From: Janthinobacterium agaricidamnosum NBRC 102515 = DSM 9628
Lineage (GTDB): Bacteria; Pseudomonadota; Gammaproteobacteria; Burkholderiales; Burkholderiaceae_D
DNA: 64,000 nt
Assembly: GCF_000723165.1 (NCBI RefSeq)
Contig: NZ_HG322949.1
Location: 4,542,501-4,606,500, forward strand
Direction of reading: 5' to 3'
Made by a program: the position numbers and the translations under genes. Numbering within the stretch: the stretch's first letter is position 1; each line of letters begins with the position of its first letter. A model generated the notes under the pieces. It had not been told where the DNA came from. It ran no database searches and worked only from the letters and a program-made list of their open reading frames with translations. Shown piece by piece: positions 9,663 to 17,600 of this stretch.

Positions 9663-10280
9663 ATGCCTACCCTTACCCAAAAAATCAGCCACTGGATGCG
9701 TTTGATATTGGCCATGAGTTTGCTGGCCGGTATCCTGTCTGCTTGCGGCTACAATGAATTCCAGAGCAAGGATGAAGCCACCAAGGCCGCCTGGGGCGAA
9801 GTCGTCAACCAGTACCAGCGTCGCGCCGACCTGATCCCGAACCTGGTCAATACCGTCAAGGGCTACGCCAGCCATGAAAAGGATACGCTGGAATCGGTGA
9901 CCCGGGCGCGCGCCGCCGCCACCAGTTTCCAGATCACGCCGGAAGTGCTGAACAACCCGGCAGCGTTCCAGAAATTCCAGCAGGTGCAAGGGGAATTGTC
10001 GTCCGCGCTGTCGCGCCTGATGGTGGTCTCCGAAAAATATCCGGACTTGAAGGCCGATACCAGCTTCCGCGACTTGCAGTCGCAACTGGAAGGCACGGAA
10101 AACCGCATCACCGTGGCGCGCCAGCGCTATATCGCGGCGGTGCAGGATTACAACGTCCATGCGCGCCGCTTTCCGAACAACCTGACCGCGATGGTGTTCG
10201 GTTATGCAGTCAAGCCCTCGTTCATGGTCGAAAATGAAAAGGCGATCTCGACCGCGCCGGCCGTCAATTTTGGCAAATAA
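9663..10280 (+). CDS. LemA-family lipoprotein
   Basis: A 205-aa LemA-type protein whose biochemical role is not established. A hydrophobic N-terminal segment ends in LLAGILSACGY, a good lipobox with Cys near residue 29, so a lipid anchor is likely. The remainder is the helical LemA fold (AWGEVVNQYQRRADLIPNLV ... ENRITVARQRYIAAVQDYN). The ATG at 9663 is preferred because GGGAA lies about 8 bases before it; an in-frame ATG at 9651 lacks a ribosome site. It is followed after 3 bases by two TPM-domain genes, the common lemA-TPM-TPM arrangement. Confidence 0.9.
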   Translation: MPTLTQKISHWMRLILAMSLLAGILSACGYNEFQSKDEATKAAWGEVVNQYQRRADLIPNLVNTVKGYASHEKDTLESVTRARAAATSFQITPEVLNNPAAFQKFQQVQGELSSALSRLMVVSEKYPDLKADTSFRDLQSQLEGTENRITVARQRYIAAVQDYNVHARRFPNNLTAMVFGYAVKPSFMVENEKAISTAPAVNFGK

Positions 10281-10283
10281 GCC

Positions 10284-11093
10284 ATGAACGCGCCGCGCTT
10301 GCTCGCCACGCGCTCGCTCGCCAGCCTCTGCTGCGCGCTTTTGCTATGCCATAGCGCCTGGGCGGCCGATGGCCTGGTGCCGGTGCCGCCCAAGGCGGCG
10401 CGCGTGACCGACAGCGCCGGCTTGCTCGATAGCGGGCAAAAAGCCGCGCTGGACCATGTGCTGGCCGACTACCAAGCCCGCAGCGGCAGCCAGATCGCCG
10501 TGCTGCTGGTGTCCAGCACGGCGCCGGAAGCCATCGAGCAATACAGCATCCGCGTGACGGATGCGTGGCAACTGGGCCGCAAGGGCGTCGACGACGGCGT
10601 GCTGTTGCTGGTGGCGAAAGACAATCCGCCGGCGTTGCGCCGCTTGCGCATCGAAGCCGGACGCGGCGTGCAAGGCGTGCTGACCGACGCCCAGTCGAAA
10701 CGGGTGCTGCAAGACGTGATCGCGCCCCATTTCAAGCAAAATGATTATTACGCCGGACTGGCGGCCGGTATCGCCGCGATCGAGGCGCTGCTGAACCAGG
10801 AAGCCTTGCCCGCCGCCGGGCAGCCAGCGGCGGCGGCCGGCGAGATCAGCATCGGTTCCTGGCTGCCGCTGCTGTTCTTCGGTTTCCTGATCATGCTGGC
10901 CGTGTTGCGTTCGCGCGGCGGCCCGCGCCGCTTAAATCACGGCAACTGGAGCAGTGGGGCCAGCGGCGTCTTGCTGGGCAGCGCGCTGAGCCATGGCTGG
11001 GGTAACAATGCGGGCGGCGGTGGAATCGGCGGCGGCGGTTTCTCGGGCGGCGGCGGCAGTTTCGACGGCGGCGGCGCCTCGGGGGATTGGTGA
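10284..11093 (+). CDS. TPM-domain (YgcG-family) exported membrane protein
   Basis: A 269-aa protein with a cleavable-looking signal (CCALLLCHSAWAADG, residues about 16-30). A TPM domain follows (about 38-170: RVTDSAGLLDSGQKAALDHV ... LRIEAGRGVQGVLTD). Next come a transmembrane helix near 192-210 (WLPLLFFGFLIMLAVL) and a glycine-rich tail of GGGG/FSGGGGSF repeats. TPM proteins have been reported as phosphatases or assembly factors, so the exact activity here is unknown. Its TGA overlaps the next ATG (TGATG). Confidence 0.88.
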   Translation: MNAPRLLATRSLASLCCALLLCHSAWAADGLVPVPPKAARVTDSAGLLDSGQKAALDHVLADYQARSGSQIAVLLVSSTAPEAIEQYSIRVTDAWQLGRKGVDDGVLLLVAKDNPPALRRLRIEAGRGVQGVLTDAQSKRVLQDVIAPHFKQNDYYAGLAAGIAAIEALLNQEALPAAGQPAAAAGEISIGSWLPLLFFGFLIMLAVLRSRGGPRRLNHGNWSSGASGVLLGSALSHGWGNNAGGGGIGGGGFSGGGGSFDGGGASGDW

Positions 11094-11614
11094 TGACTGT
11101 TGCGCTGTCATTCGGCCAGCGCCTCGGGCGCGCCCTGAAACACTGGCTGGCCACGGCGTCGGCCGGACGCAAGGCTTTTCCCGACACCACGCTGGCGGCG
11201 ATCGAACGCGCCATCAGCGACGGCGAACAATTGCACCGCGCGGAACTGCGGCTGATCCTGGAACATTCGCTGGGCCTGCGCGAAGCCTTCCAGGGCTTGA
11301 GCAACCGCGAGCGCGCGCGCCAGCTGTTTGCCCAATATGGCGTGTGGGATACCGAGGAGAATTGCGGCGTGCTGATTTATATCAACCTGGCCGAGCACCA
11401 GGTCGATATCGTCGCCGACCGCCATGTCGGACGCCGTATCCCGGCGCAGCAGTGGCAAGCCATTTGCCGCACCATGACCCAGGGGTATGCCAGCGACGAG
11501 TATCACGCCAGCACCTTGAAAGCCATCGATGCGCTGAACGATTTGCTGCGCCTGCATTTCCCCTCCAACGGGCCGCGCCCGAACCAACTGCCGAACCAGC
11601 CTATCGTACTGTGA
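11093..11614 (+). CDS. Second TPM-domain protein of the LemA operon
   Basis: A 173-aa protein of the TPM_phosphatase fold without a signal peptide. NRERARQLFAQYGVWDTEEN and CGVLIYINLAEHQVDIVADR are the core, followed by VGRRIPAQQW. In this three-gene arrangement it is commonly the cytosol-facing or peripheral partner. The ATG at 11093 overlaps the previous stop; in-frame TTG 11087 and GTG 11090 are less likely. Function is inferred only from family and operon. Confidence 0.85.
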   Translation: MTVALSFGQRLGRALKHWLATASAGRKAFPDTTLAAIERAISDGEQLHRAELRLILEHSLGLREAFQGLSNRERARQLFAQYGVWDTEENCGVLIYINLAEHQVDIVADRHVGRRIPAQQWQAICRTMTQGYASDEYHASTLKAIDALNDLLRLHFPSNGPRPNQLPNQPIVL

Positions 11615-11665
11615 CCAGCAGCGGGGTTAACATTGGCGCCATCCCATCACCCTGGAAGCACTAGC

Positions 11666-12430
11666 ATGAAATTATCCAACAAGATCGCCATCGTCACCGG
11701 CGCCACCCAAGGCATCGGCTTTGCTTGCGCACAACGCCTGATCCAGGAAGGCGCCAGCGTGATGCTGGTCGATATCAAGCAGGAAGGCGCGGACGCCGCC
11801 GCGGCGCTGGGCGACAAGGCGCGCTTTTTCGCCGCCGACGTCAGCCAGAAAGCCGACGTCGACGCCTTGCTGGCCGCAACGCTGCTGGTATTCGGCCGCA
11901 TCGATATCCTGGTCAACAATGCCGGCGTGACGCACAAGGCCGATTTCCTCGATCTGACGGAAGACGATTTCGACCGCGTACTGCGCATCAACCTGAAATC
12001 GATGTTCCTGTGCGGCCAGGCGGTGGCGCGCGAAATGGTCAAGCGGCAAAGCGGCTGCATCATCAATATGTCGAGCGTCAACGCCGAACTGGCGATCCCC
12101 GACCAGGTGCCGTACGTGGTGTCCAAGGGCGCCATCAACCAGCTGACCAAGGTCATGGCGCTGAACCTGGCGCCATACGGCGTGCGCGTCAACGGCATCG
12201 GTCCCGGCACCATCCTGACCGAACTGGCCAGGAAAGCCGTGCTGGGCAGCCCGGAGGCGCGCCACACCATCTTGTCGCGCACCCCGCTGGGGCGTTGCGG
12301 CGAGCCGGAAGAAGTGGCGTCGATCGCCGCCTTCCTGGCCAGCGACGACGCCAGCTACCTGACCGGCCAGACGCTGTACGTGGATGGCGGCCGCATGGCC
12401 TTGAACTACACGGTGCCGGTGAAGGACTGA
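11666..12430 (+). CDS. SDR-family NAD(P)-dependent oxidoreductase
   Basis: Classical short-chain dehydrogenase of 254 aa. TGATQGIG (residues about 12-19) binds the cofactor. Asp near residue 36 (LVDIK) after the second strand suggests NAD preference. NNAG is present, and the catalytic Ser (NMSSVN) and Tyr-x-x-x-Lys (YVVSK) are intact. The substrate cannot be read from sequence; glucose dehydrogenase, 3-oxoacyl reductase and sugar-alcohol dehydrogenases all share this layout. It starts 51 bases after the TPM operon and may be transcribed with it or alone. Confidence 0.85.
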   Translation: MKLSNKIAIVTGATQGIGFACAQRLIQEGASVMLVDIKQEGADAAAALGDKARFFAADVSQKADVDALLAATLLVFGRIDILVNNAGVTHKADFLDLTEDDFDRVLRINLKSMFLCGQAVAREMVKRQSGCIINMSSVNAELAIPDQVPYVVSKGAINQLTKVMALNLAPYGVRVNGIGPGTILTELARKAVLGSPEARHTILSRTPLGRCGEPEEVASIAAFLASDDASYLTGQTLYVDGGRMALNYTVPVKD

Positions 12431-12490
12431 TGACATCGATGCAGCACGCCAGATATATTAAAAATGTATGATCGATATCTGAAAATACCA

Positions 12491-12520
12491 TTAGACACAT
12501 ATTCCGCAACGCAGCATAAT
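12491..12520 (+). promoter_or_regulatory. Predicted sigma70 promoter of a small RNA
   Basis: TTAGAC at 12491-12496 and CATAAT at 12515-12520, separated by 18 bases. The first transcribed base would be near 12527, so the transcript would end about 60 bases later at the terminator at 12561-12591. Confidence 0.45.
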
Positions 12521-12526
12521 AGACCT

Positions 12527-12591
12527 GTCTCCACTATTCTCCTCCAAGAAAATAGTTTTAAGCCCGCTTTCACCAGCGGGCTATTTTTTTT
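12527..12591 (+). ncRNA. Candidate small RNA with an anti-Shine-Dalgarno loop
   Basis: A predicted transcript of about 65 bases with two hairpins. The first has stem ACTATT/AATAGT and a loop containing CTCCTCC, complementary to a perfect ribosome-binding site. The second is a strong 7-bp GC stem (12561-12582) followed by eight T residues, a clean intrinsic terminator. No start codon and open frame fits. The layout resembles the toxic small RNAs with anti-SD motifs reported in Betaproteobacteria; that match is from memory and unverified. A simple terminator for the SDR gene is the alternative. Confidence 0.45.
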
Positions 12592-12824
12592 CCTGTCACT
12601 TCGCTACAGCGCATTTCTCGTCCCAGTCATCATCTTTTTGCAAAAACATTCAAAAATGCTGCGCCGTGTCATAGGCCTGTCATGAGCACGCCCTATACTT
12701 GCTTCATCTGCAGTACACGCAACCGATATGCGTGACCGCGGACCGGTGTGCTGGCCAGTATTTGCACACCACTCCGAATTCCTGGCTGCGTCCGCGCGAG
12801 GCAGCCGCTGCAGATCAACTCTTG

Positions 12825-12874
12825 AACCCTCAATTTTGGGTTTTCAGCCCGCTTTCACCAGCGGGCTTTTTTTT
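12825..12874 (+). terminator. Second hairpin-plus-terminator unit sharing a 22-base sequence with the first
   Basis: Bases 12846-12867 are identical to 12561-12582 (a GCCCGC/GCGGGC hairpin with loop TTTCACCA) and are followed by eight T residues. A small hairpin AACCC/GGGTT (12825-12842) precedes it, mirroring the first unit. No coding gene precedes it within 390 bases, so it may end a second small RNA; no clear promoter was found. Confidence 0.55.
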
Positions 12875-12889
12875 GCCCGACAAGAGAGT

Positions 12890-12978
12890 CTAACAAAACG
12901 TTCAGGGCAAGGCGCATTGCCGTAGACCGTACGAATGTACGACAAGGCCATGTAACGCCGCCCTGGATGTTTTGTTAG
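12890..12978. repeat. 89-bp imperfect palindrome
   Basis: The outer arms CTAACAAAAC...CAGGGC and GCCCTGGATGTTTTGTTAG pair at 17 of 19 positions. Inside is a smaller hairpin with arms CGTAC and GTACG, plus a GGCG.../...CGCC pair. It looks like a mobile or REP-type intergenic palindrome. A very long terminator stem is less likely since no T-run follows. Confidence 0.6.
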
Positions 12979-13074
12979 GCGCGCTTAATCAATAAACTGA
13001 TAGGTAGCGCGTATTATCCAAAGTGCCGATTTCGATATGGTAAGGTTACAATTATTTTCATTGATTACTGATCC

Positions 13075-13476
13075 ATGTCGACCACCCTGACCGCCCTGCT
13101 GTTTTCATCCCGCTATCAAAAACAGCGCTACCTGTGCGCGTTCATCCTGTACCTGCTGATTGTGATCATCGGTTCGATACCGGGCGCGCGCAAGGATATC
13201 GGCGACTATGCGTCCGGCATCGTGCTGCATACGCTGGCCTACGCCATCATTGCCTACCTGCTGTTCAGCGGCACGCCGGGATCGCTGCCGCGCCGCGCCG
13301 CGACATCGATCGTCACCGTCGCGCTGATGGGCGCGCTCGATGAATACATACAAAGTTTCCTGCCGTACCGCCGTGGCGCGGTATCGGACTGGCTGGTCGA
13401 TTGCAATGCCGCAATTCTGATGTCGCTGTTATTGTGGCTCGTGTGGCCGAAAGCGCAACGCCTGGTCAAGGAATAA
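13075..13476 (+). CDS. VanZ-like membrane protein
   Basis: A 133-aa integral membrane protein with about four hydrophobic helices (roughly residues 20-37, 50-66, 78-92, 110-126). LHTLAYAIIAYL, ALDEYIQSFLPYRRGAVSDWLVDCNA is the family's typical second half: Glu/Gln followed by R-x-x-x-x-x-D-x-x-x-N. VanZ relatives contribute to low-level teicoplanin resistance in enterococci, but in proteobacteria the role is unknown. It stands between the palindrome and a small minus-strand gene. Confidence 0.75.
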   Translation: MSTTLTALLFSSRYQKQRYLCAFILYLLIVIIGSIPGARKDIGDYASGIVLHTLAYAIIAYLLFSGTPGSLPRRAATSIVTVALMGALDEYIQSFLPYRRGAVSDWLVDCNAAILMSLLLWLVWPKAQRLVKE

Positions 13477-13497
13477 ACCCCAGGCAATCCAGGCCTG

Positions 13498-13794
13498 CTA
13501 TTCCTGTCCGGGCCGGTCTTCCCGGTCGAACAGGAATTGTCCCTGGCGGGCGTCGCAATCGGCGCCGATCTTGCGCAAGATCGACTTGCTGTGGCGCCGT
13601 CCGGCAGCGGCGCCGGATATGCCGGCCGCCCGCTCCACATCCATCTTGATCGCCAGCATTTGTTCACTCTTGGCCAACCTGACCAGGCCATGCAGGGTTT
13701 GCGACAAGATATGCTGTTCGCGTGGGCCGGCCGGCGAAATAACGGTGTCGGCAATGATCTGGGCTATCATGTTTTCACTTGTTTTTATCAGCAT
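13498..13794 (-). CDS. Small hypothetical protein, 98 aa
   Basis: Not recognised. The start at 13794 (MLIKTSENMIAQ) is preferred over longer in-frame options because GGGAAG lies about 7 bases upstream. The body is hydrophilic and helical in its first half (REQHILSQTLHGLVRLAKSE). It ends with a charged segment containing KIGADCDARQGQFLFDRED. No signal peptide or membrane segment. Codon use resembles neighbouring core genes, which favours a real gene. Confidence 0.5.
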   Translation of the reverse strand: MLIKTSENMIAQIIADTVISPAGPREQHILSQTLHGLVRLAKSEQMLAIKMDVERAAGISGAAAGRRHSKSILRKIGADCDARQGQFLFDREDRPGQE

Positions 13795-14039
13795 TTTTCT
13801 TCCCGGAAATATCCAAAAATCAAAATAGTACGCCGCTTTGCCATGCCGCTGCTGATGCGCATCAAGGACCAAGCAAGCGCCATTTGATAACGAACAGCAA
13901 GCAAGTGTTTATACCAAACCCGCCTTACCGCACTCTTGATAAAGCTCAATTCAAAATAACAATAGAGCGAACCTACAGCGCCAGGCGCACTCTTACATGA
14001 GTAATAGACGCCCGGACAAATTCAAATCAGGAGAACATA

Positions 14040-14627
14040 ATGAAAGCGAAAAAGTATACGGTAGCGGCAGGTTTGATGTGTCTAGCGCTTGGCGCTTGCA
14101 GCGATATGGGCTTTAACAGTCGCAGCACTACCAGCACCAGCGGCAGCACGATGAACGACCAGGGCGAGCGTTATGACGCCAGCGCCGGTCCCGGCTCCGG
14201 CGCCGTGGCGGCGGCCACGGCCAACCGTAGCGGCACCAGCAGCGGCACCAGCAGCGCCAATTCCGGCGACAGCATGACTGGCGGCACAAGTTCAACAACT
14301 GGCGCCAGCAGCATGGCCAATCCCACTGCCAGCACCAGCTCGGCCACCGACACCGGTCTATCGTCGGCGTCGACCATGTATGGCGTGGTGGCGACCATCG
14401 ATAACGTGCCCCGTTCGCAGGCCGGCGACATGACGTCCAGTTCGGGCGCCACGCAATCGGGAACGTCCGGCACTTCGGGTTCCACCGGTTCGGCCAACGA
14501 CATGGTGTACCGCATCAACGTGCGCCTGGACGACGGCAGCAGCCGTTCGGTCTACCAGGAAACACAACCAAGCTATCAGATCGGTGACCGGGTACGCTTG
14601 TCGAACGGCGCGCTGCAACGCTATTAA
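14040..14627 (+). CDS. Ser/Thr/Gly-rich lipoprotein
   Basis: A 195-aa exported protein with a lipobox LALGACS (Cys near residue 20) and an excellent CAGGAGAA ribosome site. Residues about 25-150 are low complexity, almost all Ser, Thr, Gly, Ala and Asn. A compact C-terminal domain follows (MVYRINVRLDDGSSRSVYQE ... YQIGDRVRLSNGALQRY). It is similar to the ends of several proteobacterial outer-membrane lipoproteins of the SlyB/glycine-zipper type, though the zipper itself is absent. Function unknown; probably envelope associated. Confidence 0.75.
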   Translation: MKAKKYTVAAGLMCLALGACSDMGFNSRSTTSTSGSTMNDQGERYDASAGPGSGAVAAATANRSGTSSGTSSANSGDSMTGGTSSTTGASSMANPTASTSSATDTGLSSASTMYGVVATIDNVPRSQAGDMTSSSGATQSGTSGTSGSTGSANDMVYRINVRLDDGSSRSVYQETQPSYQIGDRVRLSNGALQRY

Positions 14628-14643
14628 TTCTGTACACCATCCA

Positions 14644-14683
14644 TAGCGGGCCCAGGTCCATGACCGGGGTCCGCTACTTTTTT
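14644..14683 (+). terminator. Intrinsic terminator after the lipoprotein gene
   Basis: Arms TAGCGGGCCC and GGGGTCCGCTA with one mismatch, followed by CTTTTTT. It lies between the lipoprotein gene and the convergent fusion gene. Confidence 0.75.
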
Positions 14684-14686
14684 CCC

Positions 14687-17600
14687 TTATTCAGCCACCG
14701 CATTTCTCGATACGCCCGCCACTTGCGCCATCACCGCTTGCGCCGCTTTCTTGCCGGCGATAAAGGCGTGGTCCGAGTTGTAATATTCCCACTCGCTATA
14801 ACGTCCGGCCAGCGTGATGTCGTGTCTCGCCAGCCATGCCTTCACCAAGGCGACATTGGACGCGCGCGCATGGTCGTACAAGACGTAGGCATACGGCATG
14901 TCGACCTGGTTCGCCGTCAGCACCACGTCATCGGGCCGCAACATGCCGACTTCGATGCAATCGGCGACACAACGGTCGATCAGCGCCTGGCCGGTCAACG
15001 GCAGCGGCTTGGTCGGCGAATATGAAATTTCGCACGTCAAGCCAAAACCGCCGGGCGGATTGCAATCGGGGCTGGCATTTCCCTGCACGAAAATACGGTG
15101 GAAAATAGTCTGTTCGGGGTAATACACCCAATGTTTTTCCGTCACATCTTCACGGCCGATGCCCAGGTTCACACAGCGCACCGACACATGCCGCAAGCCG
15201 CGCGCGGCCAGCCGCACGTCAAGCGGCGCCTGCTCGCCGATCAGCCGTATCAATTCCGGCAGCGGCATGGTGCTGATCAAATGCTGGTAGCGAAAACGGC
15301 GGCCATCGGCCAGCGCCAGCACATGCTGGTCGGGCAGCAATTGCACCACGTCGGCGTTGACTTCCAGCTGGCCCTTGATGTGCGGCAAGAAGCCATTCAT
15401 CAAGGACTGGAAACCGCCTTGCAAAGGATAAGCAAAGCGCGCATTCGGCCCCATCGGCCGCGCCACCGGCTGCAACGCGCCATCGATGATTTCTTCCAGG
15501 TCCGGCAAGGGCACGCGTCCGCCCAGCCACGACGTTTCCATGTCGCTCAACGGCACGGTCCATAATTTCTTGTTGTATGGAATCGCGAAATGCTTGGCGA
15601 TGCCGGCGCCCCACACCTGGTAAATGAATTCCTCGAAATTGGCGGCGTCCCGCTTCAACGGTGCAATGCTGCCAATACCGCCACCAGCGGCGCCATTGGC
15701 GATGCCGGCAGTGCCGTCGGCGCAGCAATCCTCGACCGGGGTAACACATGCGCTGGCCTGATTGGCTGCCGGCGCGGCGTGTCCATAACGTGCTTGCATG
15801 GCGCCAACGATGCATTCCTTGATGACGGCCGGAGGCAAGCCGAACAAGGCGCCCTGGAAAGGATAGCGGGTGTACACCTGCTTGCTGTAGACCCAGGCTT
15901 CGCGGTTTTGCCAATGGATGTTCGCACCCAGCAATACGCGGTATAAATTGAGCACATACGCATCGTTGGAAAACATGATGTGGCCGGCGTAATCGAAGGT
16001 AAAACCCTGGTCGCGCACCGAGCGGCACCAGCCGCCGACGGTCGCATTTTTTTCCAGCAGCAAGGTATCCGCGCCCAGATGATAGGCGGCGCTCAAGCCG
16101 GTCGGGCCGGCGCCGATGATTGCACATTGCACCGGTAACATGGCTGCCTGCGAGCGCAGCGGATTGACGTTGGCCGGCGTATCAAGCGCCGCCGTATCAT
16201 TCGGCGCCAGGCTATCGGCAGGCTCGATCAGCAGCGGCTGCGCCGGGTCGGTCGCTTCCAGCAGCGCGTGCATTTGGCGCGCCGTCCGGTCCCAGGAAGT
16301 GGCGGCCAGCACCAGCGCCATATCGGCGACCATCGCCGCGCGCTGTGGCGGCGTCATGGCCAGCGCCTCTTCGCAGGCGCGCACAAAGTCGGCGGCCTCG
16401 TCGGCGATACGCACGATATGGCCATACGGCGCGGCCACGTCGGCAATCGAGGTGCTGACGATCGGCAATTGCGCAGCCATGTATTCCAGCACCTTGGTCG
16501 GGCTGATGAAACGGGTCGCATCGTTCCTGGCAAACGGCAACAGACAGACATCCCAGCCAGCCAGGAAATGCGGCAGGGACTGGTATGGCTGCTGCCCCAG
16601 GTAATGGATGTTCTGGCGCTGCGGCAAACTGGCCGGATCGATTTTCAGCACCGGCCCGACCACCACGATTTGCCAGTGTGAATGGGCATCGGCCAGCGCC
16701 GCGATCAGCGACGCATCGAAGCGCTCGTCGATGACGCCGTAATAACCGAGCCGCGGGCGGCCGATATCCTGTTGCGCCGGATGATGGTTGTTGCGGTCCA
16801 GCGCCTGCTCGAAATGCACCACGTCGACGCTGCTCGAAAAACAATGCGCATTGGTATGACGTGTGCGCTTTGCTTCATACAAACTGGGGCCGCCGGCAAA
16901 CACCAGGTCGGCGCGGGCCAGCAAGGCCGTCTCGCGCTGCAACACCTGTTTCGGCGCATTCTTGAATGCCGATAATTCATCCATGCAATCGTAGACCACC
17001 AGACCGGCATGCAAGCCTGGCAGCAGCGGCAGCGCCATCGGCGTATAAAACCAGACGATCGGATCCAGTGCCGGCGTTATCTGCAGCAACAACGGTTGCA
17101 GCGCCGCCAACTGGTCGTCATGGAAACCGGCCGCCTGCACCGGCGTGCGCGGCAGGCATACCGTCACATTCGGCGCCGGGGTCGATAATTCCAGCCGCGC
17201 CGGCCCCTCGTCGAACAGCGGTTCCTCGACAAACACCACATGATAAAACTGCGCCAGCCGCGACAGCAATTGCTGCGGCCTTTGGTAGACAAAATTCCAG
17301 CGTAGATGCGAGAAAACAATAATCGTCCTCATGCCAGCTCCTCCCCGCCCCGATGGCGCATACAGTGAACAAAGATGGGCCGTCAGGCTTTGTGCCTGGC
17401 GCAATCCCATCGCATACGGCGCGGACAAATTGCGCTGCAATCCATCCGGCGCGCCCAGACCGACATCCCACAAACCGCTGTGATGCCAGAAATTCGGATC
17501 TTCCCAATCCGGCCGGTCGATCACCGGATAAATGCAGATGCCGCGCAAGTCGGTGCCGTGCTGCATCGCCAGCGCCGCCTGCTCCGCCATTTCGCGTATC

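Noticed and set aside
12699..12925. Short open frames across the second terminator hairpin
   Set aside because: They run straight through the hairpin and T-run and have no ribosome site or protein-like composition.
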